Shown here piece by piece: positions 1 to 6,480 of a DNA stretch of 34,969 nt. Every line of letters begins with the position of its first letter. Position 1 is the stretch's first letter. The notes beneath the pieces are model-generated. The model saw nothing but the letters and a program-made list of their open reading frames with translations, did no database searches and was not told the DNA's origin. The translations under genes were made by a program, and so were the position numbers. Origin of the DNA: a virus; the IMG/VR virus record IMGVR_UViG_3300022591_000035, positions 1 through 34,969 of that record; one strand, written 5' to 3'.

Positions 1-66
1 GGCCTCAGGCCTTGGGCCTAGGGACTCAGGACTCAGGCCTAGGGCCCGAGGCCCTGGGTCCGAAGG
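1..66. repeat. Heptad repeat array R1
   Basis: Nine consecutive 7-bp units beginning at base 1 (GGCCTCA, GGCCTTG, GGCCTAG, GGACTCA and variants) in strict 7-nt register. The array is read in frame by the polymerase gene as a Gly/Leu/Pro/Ala linker. It is the same family as the arrays at 10921, 26702, 30957, 31031, 32629, 32906, 33693 and 34601. Confidence 0.85.
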
Positions 67-2099
67 TCATCCCCACGCTGGCTCCGGGGATGGTCCTCGC
101 GCAGTGGAAGTATCGGGCACTGGTGGTCACAGATCTGAAGCGGGTGAAGAAGGAGTGCGGGAGCAGGGAGTACCAGGACGTACCCGTGTGGAGCTTCACC
201 ATCGCTCCGACGGAGCAGGAGGTCCTCGACCGCCTGGACTGGCTGTACGGGAAGCTGGAGCGGCTGGAGCTCTCGGAGCAGCTGTGGGTGGAGTTCGACC
301 TGGAGACCAGGGCCGGGCATATCGCCTGCGCGGGGATCTCGTGGTCGCGGACTGAGGCACTGTGCATTCCGCTGATGTGCGAGGAGGACCGCCGGGGGTA
401 CTGGAGTCCCGAGGCCGAGGGGCGAGTGGTGCATAGACTGTATAAGGTGCTCACGCACCCGAGGGTGGCGGTGCGGTGGCAGAACGGCACCTACGATGCG
501 CAGTACACTTGGCGCTGGTGGCACTTCATCCCGCACGGGGTGCAGGACACGATGATCTCCCAGCACACGGCGTTCGTGGCACTGCCTAAATCTCTCGCGT
601 TTCAGGCGTCGATGTACTCTCCACATTTTGTGTACTGGAAGGACGATGGAAAGACTTGGGGGGAAAAGCAGGACGAGCGGCAATTGTGGCACTACAACTG
701 TACCGACTGCATCCGCACCAGAGAGGTCGGGGAGGAGGAACTCCGTGTTATCCGGGAGCTGGGCCTGGAATCGGTCGAAGCTTTCCAGCAGAAGCTCTTC
801 TGGCCTGTGCTCCAGGCAATGAACCGGGGGATCTTGGTGGACCAGAAGCGGCGGGACCGGCTGGCGATGGAGGTGCAGGAGGCGATCACCGAGCGAGAGG
901 AGTTCTTGAAGCGAGTCCTGGGCGTGGAGATCAACATCAACTCCTCCCCGCAGATGCAGGATCTGTTTTACAACGTCCTGGGGATCTCCCCAATAATCTC
1001 TCGCGCAAGGAAGAGTGTACGGGGACACGTGACTTGTGATGATGAGGCCCTGCAGATGATCGGGAAGAGGGAGCCGATTCTCCGCCCCATCATCGGAGCA
1101 ATAGCAGATATTCGGACGCTGGGAGTTTTCCTCTCGACCTTCATCCTGGCCCGGCTGGACACGGACAAGCGGATGCGGTGTAGTTACAACATCGGCGGGA
1201 GCAACAGTGGGAAGGCCGCTCCCTACACCTATCGGTTGTCCAGCTCGCAGAACGCCTTCGGCGGCGGAGCGAATCTCCAGAACATTCCCTCGGAGAAGTC
1301 GAAGTCCGTGGGCAAGGCGGTGGCCAGGGGGATGACCTTCGCGCTGCCAAACATGCGGAGCATGTACGTTCCGGACCCAGGGATGACCTTCTTCGACATG
1401 GACTTGGACCGCGCGGATCTGCAGGTGGTGGTGTGGGAGGCCGAAGACGAGGAACTGCGCACCGCCCTGCGCATGGGAGCGGATATACATCTGCTTAATG
1501 TGTATGCAATTGACCGGAAAGAACCGCCGCCTCTAGAGGAGCTGGTGGAGACACATCCGCGCTACGCCGACCACCGGGGACCAAGGAAGCATAAAAGGGA
1601 GTTCGCAAAGGTCTTCGTGCATTCCTCAAATTATGGCGGTGGAGCGCGAACAGTAGCCGCGAACACGGGGCGCTCTGTACATGATATAGATAGAGCTCAG
1701 AAAGCTTGGTTCGACGCTCACCCAGGGATCAAGCGGTGGCATGAGCACACACTGCACCAGATCCAGTCCCGCCGGTACGTCGAGAACAAGTTCGGGTATC
1801 GGTGGCACATCTTTGATCGACTCGAGCAGGCCCTACCGGCGGCTCTGGCCTGGGTGCCACAGTCAACTGTGGGCTGCTACATCAACCGGATTTGGATGGC
1901 GCTGTACGAACAGGTGCCGGAGGTCGAGGTGCTGATCCAGGTACACGACTCTCTAGCCGGACAATTCCCTACCAGCAAGCGGGAAAGTCTTATTGCTCGC
2001 ATCACAGAAGTCTCTCACATCGCCATTCCCTACGACCCGCCGCTGGTCATCCCCTGCGGAATCAAAACATCAGAGGTCTCTTGGGGAGATTGTCATTAG
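3..2099 (+). CDS. polA: Family A DNA polymerase with 3'-5' exonuclease; 5' end probably outside window
   Basis: Replicative family A (Pol I/T7-like) DNA polymerase. Seen: exonuclease motifs FDLET (Asp codon 297), NGTYD (Asp codon 495) and YNCTD (Asp codon 705), then the polymerase domain. Its motif A is DMDLDRADLQ (catalytic Asp at 1401), motif B is REFAKVFVHSSNYGG (from about 1599) and motif C is QVHDSLAG (Asp at 1947). Three positions differ from E. coli Pol I: Glu710 becomes Asp, Phe762 becomes His and Glu883 becomes Ser. The frame is open to the left edge. The segment VIPTLAPGMVLAQWKYR followed by a DLKRV stretch resembles the C-terminal motif of uracil-DNA glycosylase-like proteins, so the gene may be a fusion starting upstream. 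If not, ATG at 90 (669 aa) is the best internal start, though its ribosome site is poor. Codons 1-20 are made of 7-bp repeats. The stop overlaps the next GTG by one base. Confidence 0.93.
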   Translation, partial: PQALGLGTQDSGLGPEALGPKVIPTLAPGMVLAQWKYRALVVTDLKRVKKECGSREYQDVPVWSFTIAPTEQEVLDRLDWLYGKLERLELSEQLWVEFDLETRAGHIACAGISWSRTEALCIPLMCEEDRRGYWSPEAEGRVVHRLYKVLTHPRVAVRWQNGTYDAQYTWRWWHFIPHGVQDTMISQHTAFVALPKSLAFQASMYSPHFVYWKDDGKTWGEKQDERQLWHYNCTDCIRTREVGEEELRVIRELGLESVEAFQQKLFWPVLQAMNRGILVDQKRRDRLAMEVQEAITEREEFLKRVLGVEININSSPQMQDLFYNVLGISPIISRARKSVRGHVTCDDEALQMIGKREPILRPIIGAIADIRTLGVFLSTFILARLDTDKRMRCSYNIGGSNSGKAAPYTYRLSSSQNAFGGGANLQNIPSEKSKSVGKAVARGMTFALPNMRSMYVPDPGMTFFDMDLDRADLQVVVWEAEDEELRTALRMGADIHLLNVYAIDRKEPPPLEELVETHPRYADHRGPRKHKREFAKVFVHSSNYGGGARTVAANTGRSVHDIDRAQKAWFDAHPGIKRWHEHTLHQIQSRRYVENKFGYRWHIFDRLEQALPAALAWVPQSTVGCYINRIWMALYEQVPEVEVLIQVHDSLAGQFPTSKRESLIARITEVSHIAIPYDPPLVIPCGIKTSEVSWGDCH

Positions 2100-2227
2100 T
2101 GAAACCCTCAATATGGCACGTCAACGGCTTCTGGTATTGCGGGTACTACAAGCGGGTGCAATGGGCTGGACGGGGAAGGACTCCTCGCGAGGCGTATGCT
2201 CGATGGAAGTGGAGAGAGTATGCCTAG
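2099..2227 (+). CDS. 42-aa conserved-looking phage protein
   Basis: GTG start at 2099 overlaps the last base of the polymerase stop (TAGTG), with GGGGAG at 2083-2088 placed 10 nt upstream. The 42-residue product is rich in Trp, Tyr and basic residues. It holds the pattern NGFWYCGYYKR followed by GRGRTPREAYARWK, which resembles small phage proteins of unknown function with a G-x-TP-x-EAY-x-x-W signature. It has no membrane segment. Its stop overlaps the ATG of the following gene by 8 nt, consistent with translational coupling. No function is proposed. The Cys and aromatic cluster might fit a small nucleic-acid-binding fold, but that is inference only. Confidence 0.6.
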   Translation: MKPSIWHVNGFWYCGYYKRVQWAGRGRTPREAYARWKWREYA

Positions 2228-3422
2228 AGTTCTTGACAACTGGCTTGAAGCTTACCTGGCATATACAAAGGGAACAGAGACTCCTCGCGTCATGCACTTC
2301 TTCGCAGGAGTCAGTGCCCTAGCGGGCGCTCTACGGCGTAGGGTCTGGATTGACCAGCTTCGCTTCACCTGGTATCCCTCCTTCTACATTGTCTTTGTGG
2401 CGGACCCTGGCATTGTCAGCAAGTCCACAACCGCAGACCTGGCGATGGATCTCCTCAAAGCTGTCCCCGGGATAAAGTTTGGACCGGATTCAGTGACTTG
2501 GCAGTCCCTCGTTACATCCTTCGCTGGAGCATGTGAATCATTCGAGTACCAAGGAAATTTCATTCCCATGTCTCCCGTGACATTCTGTGCTTCAGAGTTT
2601 GGAAGTCTCCTTGACCTTCAGAATCAGGAGATGATTAATCTGTTCATCGAGCTCTGGGATGGAAAGAAAAGGTATGATAAGCAGACAAAGATGTCAGGAT
2701 GCGATGTAGTGGAGTGTCCATGGATTAACCTTATAGCCTGCACCACGCCAAGCTGGATAGCCACAAACATGACCGCACTAGCAACCTCGGGGGGACTAAC
2801 CGCTCGCACCCTCTACGTCTATGGAAAGGGAAAAGAGCGACTTGTAGCTCAACCTCGCAAGCAGAGCTCCCAGGGCCTCCAAGAACAACGAGCCCACCTC
2901 ATCGAGGACCTGGAGTACATCTCCATGAACCTGTGCGGAAACTTTCTTTTTACACCAGAAGCTGATGCCTGGGAAGAGAAATGGTATGAACAACTTTGGC
3001 GGAAAGAGTATCAAGCGGATCTTCCGGACTGGAAAAAATTCTACATCGGAAGAAAGCACACGCATCTCAACAAACTAGCCATGATTATGTCGGTAGCCAG
3101 AGGGGATAGCTTAGAGATTACCGAGGCAGATTTCATCTTATCGAATGTAATGCTCCAGACTCTTGAACTCGATATGGATCAGGTCTTCGCAAACGTAGGG
3201 AAGAGTTCAACGGCTTTCCAAGCTGGAAAGCTGATCGAATATGTGCAGGCAAAGGGGGAAGTGTCCTACGAGGAATGCTATAGAGTGATGCACTCAGCCT
3301 TTCCCAACGCCAAGGATTTTGAGGGAATTGTTGCAGGAGCCTTGAAAGCAGGGTACATCTCGTTGAGTCAGCAAGGTTCATCTGTTTGTTTGAAAATCAC
3401 AGGAGAGAAATATGTCGGATAG
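2220..3422 (+). CDS. DUF3987-like primase/helicase candidate (P-loop protein)
   Basis: A 400-aa protein, start chosen at ATG 2220 because GGAGAGAG (2211-2218) lies just upstream and it overlaps the 42-aa gene stop. The N-terminal half follows the DUF3987 layout (phage and plasmid primase/helicase-associated ATPases): WLEAYLAYTKGTETPR, a Leu/Ala helix, RRRVW, WYPSFYIVFV and then a P-loop-like ADPGIVSKSTT (residues 61-71). A downstream LIACTTPSWI fits the following strand (sensor-like). The C-terminal 70 residues look like a winged helix. The position between polymerase and dTMP synthesis supports a replication role, perhaps as the replicative helicase or its loader. GC content is about 47%, well below the polymerase gene, suggesting separate acquisition. 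The P-loop is slightly non-canonical (DPG instead of GPxG). Confidence 0.6.
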   Translation: MPRVLDNWLEAYLAYTKGTETPRVMHFFAGVSALAGALRRRVWIDQLRFTWYPSFYIVFVADPGIVSKSTTADLAMDLLKAVPGIKFGPDSVTWQSLVTSFAGACESFEYQGNFIPMSPVTFCASEFGSLLDLQNQEMINLFIELWDGKKRYDKQTKMSGCDVVECPWINLIACTTPSWIATNMTALATSGGLTARTLYVYGKGKERLVAQPRKQSSQGLQEQRAHLIEDLEYISMNLCGNFLFTPEADAWEEKWYEQLWRKEYQADLPDWKKFYIGRKHTHLNKLAMIMSVARGDSLEITEADFILSNVMLQTLELDMDQVFANVGKSSTAFQAGKLIEYVQAKGEVSYEECYRVMHSAFPNAKDFEGIVAGALKAGYISLSQQGSSVCLKITGEKYVG

Positions 3423-3558
3423 CGAGTGGGTACATCTAGTGGCGTCTCTAGTCGGGATTATCTCAGCATTGTTACTGGTGAAGATATGGTTGGAGAAGAC
3501 AATAGATGAGGGAGACGAAGGCGGAGGCGAAGACGAGGATGGAAGAGGACTAAAATGA
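3412..3558 (+). CDS. 48-aa single-pass membrane protein
   Basis: ATG at 3412 with AGGAG at 3401-3405. It overlaps the end of the previous gene, and its TGA overlaps the thymidylate synthase ATG (ATGA at 3555-3558). The product has a short N-terminus (MSDSEW), one hydrophobic helix (about residues 9-27, [15 protein letters not shown]), a short amphipathic stretch and a strongly acidic Gly/Glu/Asp tail ([14 protein letters not shown]). The double start/stop overlap argues that it is translated. A one-helix early phage protein might act at the host membrane, but nothing in the sequence identifies a target. It could also mainly couple translation of its neighbours. Confidence 0.6.
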   Translation: MSDSEWVHLVASLVGIISALLLVKIWLEKTIDEGDEGGGEDEDGRGLK

Positions 3559-4361
3559 AACAATATCTTGAGTTGATGGAATATACTCTACGAGAGGGTA
3601 CGCTCCGCGCAAACCGCACTGGCACTGACGCTCGCTCAACCTTCGGCTGGCAAATGCACTTCGATCTCAGCGCTGGCTTTCCTCTGTTGACGACCAAGAG
3701 CTTGTCCCTGCGGTCAATCCTCCACGAACTACTGTGGTTTCTACGAGGAGAAACTAACATCCGCTCTTTGCAGGAAAAGGGTGTGCATATCTGGGACGAG
3801 TGGGCCGACGAGAAGGGTGATCTCGGTCCCGTCTACGGAGAGCAGTGGAGGCGCTGGAAGACTGCGGATGGGCAAGTAATTGACCAGATTGCTTTACTCG
3901 TCGAGAACCTGAAAAGTGACCCGGATTCTCGTCGGCATCTGGTTATCGCCTGGAATCCTGGCGACATCAGACATATGGCTCTCCCTCCCTGTCACATCTT
4001 CTTCCAGCTCTACGTCCAACCTGCGAATCCTCGACCTCGTCTCTCCTGCCAAGTGTATCAGTGCAGTGCGGACATCTTCTTGGGAGTTCCCTTCAACATC
4101 ACCTCATATGCTTTGCTGACGATGATGCTAGCGCAGGTCTGCAACTATCAGCCGGGAGACCTTCTCTACATCCTGGGTGATGCACATCTCTACTGTAATC
4201 ATGAGGATCAGGCGAGACTTCAACTGAAGCGAATTCCCCGGACTCTTCCCAGGATGCGCTTGAACCTCGAGGTCACGGACCTGTTCGACTTCACTTTCGA
4301 AGACTTCACTCTCGAAGGCTACGCTCCCTATCCGCACATCGCAGCGCCCATCGCCATCTGA
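3555..4361 (+). CDS. thyA: Thymidylate synthase (ThyA-type)
   Basis: Converts dUMP and 5,10-methylene-THF to dTMP and DHF. The 268-aa length matches the family (E. coli 264). Seen: [11 protein letters not shown] near residue 21, [18 protein letters not shown] (residues 78-95), the phosphate-binding pair [11 protein letters not shown] (R126, R127), the catalytic motif [14 protein letters not shown] with Cys146, [13 protein letters not shown] whose Asn181 selects dUMP over dCMP, and the C-terminal ending API.I. The usual YQRS motif reads YQCS: the phosphate-binding arginine (E. coli R166) is Cys170, codon TGC at 4062-4064. The ATG overlaps the 48-aa gene stop. Dihydrofolate reductase follows 7 nt later, completing the folate cycle. 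The Asn and the Trp pair argue for a true dTMP synthase rather than a dCMP hydroxymethylase. Confidence 0.95.
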   Translation: MKQYLELMEYTLREGTLRANRTGTDARSTFGWQMHFDLSAGFPLLTTKSLSLRSILHELLWFLRGETNIRSLQEKGVHIWDEWADEKGDLGPVYGEQWRRWKTADGQVIDQIALLVENLKSDPDSRRHLVIAWNPGDIRHMALPPCHIFFQLYVQPANPRPRLSCQVYQCSADIFLGVPFNITSYALLTMMLAQVCNYQPGDLLYILGDAHLYCNHEDQARLQLKRIPRTLPRMRLNLEVTDLFDFTFEDFTLEGYAPYPHIAAPIAI

Positions 4362-4368
4362 GCAGAGC

Positions 4369-4863
4369 ATGGTGAAAAGAGTGTCCCTGCTAGCGGCTGT
4401 TTCCCGAAACCGTGTCATCGGCTACCAGCAACGTCTTCCCTGGAACTTACCGGCAGACCTACAACATTTCCGCGAAATAACCTGGGACAAAACGGTGATT
4501 ATGGGGAGGAAGACCTGGGAGTCACTGCCAAGAGTCTTGCCGCGCCGACAGAATATCGTGGTCAGTCGTAATGCAAGTTTACTTACTCCCGGAGCTACCC
4601 TAGTCCGGTCGATCAAGGAAGCGTTCGCCCTAGCCTCAAGTGAAATCTTTGTCATTGGGGGAGCTGATCTCTACCAGCAAACTCTCCCCCTGGCGCACAG
4701 ACTCTTCCTAACCGAGGTCCAAGTGGAAGTACCTGGCGATGTCTTTTTTCCTGAAATCAATGCAGGAGAGTGGATAGAGATCTCGCGTCAATCTTTCGAG
4801 GGCAAACCTGCCTTCGACTTCGTAGTCTACACAAGCATGCGTATTGCAAGGAAAGGATGTTGA
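4369..4863 (+). CDS. folA: Dihydrofolate reductase
   Basis: Regenerates THF from the DHF made by the adjacent thymidylate synthase, using NADPH. At 164 aa it has the typical bacterial type I length. Seen: LLAAVSRNRVIGYQQRLPWN, the LPWNLPADLQHF active-site helix with Trp25 and Asp30, the NADPH-binding VIMGRKTWESLP, RRQNIVVSRN, the second Gly motif IFVIGGADLYQ (about residues 92-102), and the C-terminal strand FDFVVYTS. All key residues are present. It follows thyA by 7 nt and precedes the DUF3310-like gene by 2 nt, so the three form one unit. GC is lower than in late genes. The thyA-folA pair is common in large-burst phages that raise dTTP supply. Confidence 0.95.
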   Translation: MVKRVSLLAAVSRNRVIGYQQRLPWNLPADLQHFREITWDKTVIMGRKTWESLPRVLPRRQNIVVSRNASLLTPGATLVRSIKEAFALASSEIFVIGGADLYQQTLPLAHRLFLTEVQVEVPGDVFFPEINAGEWIEISRQSFEGKPAFDFVVYTSMRIARKGC

Positions 4864-4865
4864 AG

Positions 4866-5231
4866 ATGAGTGCAAATGAAAAAGAAGTCGGTGGTCAACA
4901 CTACAAAGCTATGGGAGTGCAACCCTGGGACGCTATGCGGGGCTGTATGACACCTGAAGCTTTCGACGGATATCTCAGGGGAAGTGCCCTAAGCTATCTG
5001 ATGAGAGGGAAGGAGTTGGACCTGGAAAAGGCGATTCACTGCCTGGAGAAGCTGCGGGAGGTTCGGCACGCGCGGGATTGCTCGTCGGCGCTGGAGGGGA
5101 AGACTCCGCCGTACATCCCAGGGGACCACGGTGGGGCATCGTATCTGCCGGAGTACTTCGGCAAGGTCAAGGCTAGTATAGCAAACCCTTCGCATACCCC
5201 ATACGACGTAGAATTGGGAGTTGGTCTTTGA
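4866..5231 (+). CDS. DUF3310-like protein (SaV-like)
   Basis: A 121-aa protein. The N-terminal 65 residues follow the DUF3310 pattern: GGQHYKAMGVQPWDAM, then LRGSALSYLMRGKELDLEKAIHCLEKL. In this family, short phage proteins related to T7 gp1.7 nucleotide kinase share HYK-x-G-I-x-P-W-D and an LxKAIxYLE helix. The second half is poorly structured and unlike the family, so it may be an extension. Two starts are possible, ATG 4857 (overlapping the folA stop) and ATG 4866. I chose 4866, with GAAAGG 9 nt upstream. Placement after thyA and folA fits nucleotide metabolism, but the activity is unproven. Its last 59 nt overlap the end of the opposite-strand PurD-like gene. Confidence 0.7.
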   Translation: MSANEKEVGGQHYKAMGVQPWDAMRGCMTPEAFDGYLRGSALSYLMRGKELDLEKAIHCLEKLREVRHARDCSSALEGKTPPYIPGDHGGASYLPEYFGKVKASIANPSHTPYDVELGVGL

Positions 5232-6480
5232 GCCGATCTCCTATGTCAGTTCGATAAATGACTGAGTTAGGGATCTCCAGGGATTTGACCACCTGGTAAG
5301 CGGCATCCTTAGCCTCCGTCACCCGCTCGCCGGTCCCGTGGCAGACACAGAGGTAGTCTCCCGCGCTGACCGGCATTTCTTCCTCCACGATTTGACCCTT
5401 GCGCAGAGCAGGGGCGGTGCCATCCCGCACGGAGCAGAGGGAGATGTGCGGGAGATTCCGCGCGGTTAGGCCGTAGAGAGGGATTCCCGAGACCTCCTCC
5501 ACCGGGCGGTTGCCGTAGGGGAAGTCCGGCAGGGCCATCACCACTCCCAGGGCGACGCCGGGGAGAATCTGCAGGGTGTCCCGGCCGTTGTGCTTGTCCA
5601 GCATCCACTCGGCGGGATCGCCGCCGTGGAGCTCGCCCTGAATGTGGAAGAGCGGCCAGCCGAGGCGCATCGTGAACTCCAGGGGCCAGGGATTCCCCTT
5701 CGCGTCGATGATGCAGTTTACGTCGCAGTAGCCGAGGTAGCCGAGGGCAAGAAGGAAGTCGGTCAGGGGGAATAGAACCTGCTCCGCGAGGAGGGACTTC
5801 CGGGTATAGCGCAGGACCGTGCCCATCTCTCCGGTCGAAACACCGAGATCTCCGTTGCACAACTTCTTGAACTCCCAGTTCTCGCACACCTGGGAGGACC
5901 ACCCGTCGGGACCGAACCAGCCGCCGACGCCCATCTCGATCCCCTTGACGAAGGGCTGGAGGATGAACTCCTTCTGGACCTTGCCAGTTTTCTTCCAGCG
6001 GCGAAGCATGTATATCATGTCAGCGGGTCCGCGGGAGACGTAGGACAGGTCTTTGGCGAGGTCGCCGTTGGGCTTGGACACGTAACGCGCGGGTAACGTG
6101 GCCACGTGCCGTTCTGCCTCCTCGTAACTATGAAAGATTGTCCCGCCGATGCTGGGAATGCCAGCTTGCTGGAAGACGGACTGGCCCTTGTCCCGCTGGA
6201 GCTCCCATTGGGATGCCTGCCGGTTGCAGCCGAAGATCGGGAATCCCTTGCGGAAGAAGGTCTCTAAGTCCTCCTGCGCATAGGAGTTGTCGGACATGAA
6301 GATCAGGTCCGCCCAGCGCATGGAAGGGCGCCAGTCCTTCACGCGGGGCACAATGCCCTCGCCGGTACGCAAGTCCTTGGAGGACGGGGAGAAGAACAGC
6401 CGAACCTGGTGCCCGGCGGCAAGGCACTTCATCGCCCAGGCCAGGGAAATCGGAGTCTTGTCTATGATGAGAATTTTCAC
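5173..6480 (-). CDS. PurD-like ATP-grasp ligase (GAR-synthetase fold)
   Basis: A 435-aa protein with the complete order of phosphoribosylamine-glycine ligase motifs in divergent form. There is an N-terminal Rossmann-like MKILIID start. The ATP-grasp lysine strand is RYVSKPNGDLAKD (residues 132-144). EFILQPFVKGIEMGVGGW fits the purine-binding strand, and NGDLGVSTGEMG (209-220) parallels the PurD DTGPNTGGMG loop. PWPLEFTMRLGWP parallels LEFNxRFGDPE, with the metal-binding Asn replaced by Thr270. The C-terminal YRTDIGDRL (409-417) parallels the PurD end. PurD joins glycine to phosphoribosylamine; the substrate here is unknown given the altered loops. GTG start at 6480 overlaps the upstream stop (GTGA), with AAGGAG 9 nt before it. 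It is the last gene of the late operon, odd for purine synthesis. Confidence 0.72.
   Translation of the reverse strand: MKILIIDKTPISLAWAMKCLAAGHQVRLFFSPSSKDLRTGEGIVPRVKDWRPSMRWADLIFMSDNSYAQEDLETFFRKGFPIFGCNRQASQWELQRDKGQSVFQQAGIPSIGGTIFHSYEEAERHVATLPARYVSKPNGDLAKDLSYVSRGPADMIYMLRRWKKTGKVQKEFILQPFVKGIEMGVGGWFGPDGWSSQVCENWEFKKLCNGDLGVSTGEMGTVLRYTRKSLLAEQVLFPLTDFLLALGYLGYCDVNCIIDAKGNPWPLEFTMRLGWPLFHIQGELHGGDPAEWMLDKHNGRDTLQILPGVALGVVMALPDFPYGNRPVEEVSGIPLYGLTARNLPHISLCSVRDGTAPALRKGQIVEEEMPVSAGDYLCVCHGTGERVTEAKDAAYQVVKSLEIPNSVIYRTDIGDRLKDQLPILRRMGYAKGLLY

Noticed and set aside
39-1490. A 483-codon minus-strand frame opposite the polymerase
   Set aside because: Shadow of a well-supported polymerase gene; composition is antisense-like (His/Leu/Arg-rich) and there is no motif.
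4990-5035. CTGATGAG inside the DUF3310-like gene as a second hammerhead core
   Set aside because: No closing stem II followed by GAAA and no matching stem III; it is ordinary coding sequence.
5234-5246. ATAGGAGAT on the minus strand, identical to the early ribosome-site block
   Set aside because: It lies inside the coding region of the PurD-like gene with no start codon nearby; likely coincidence.
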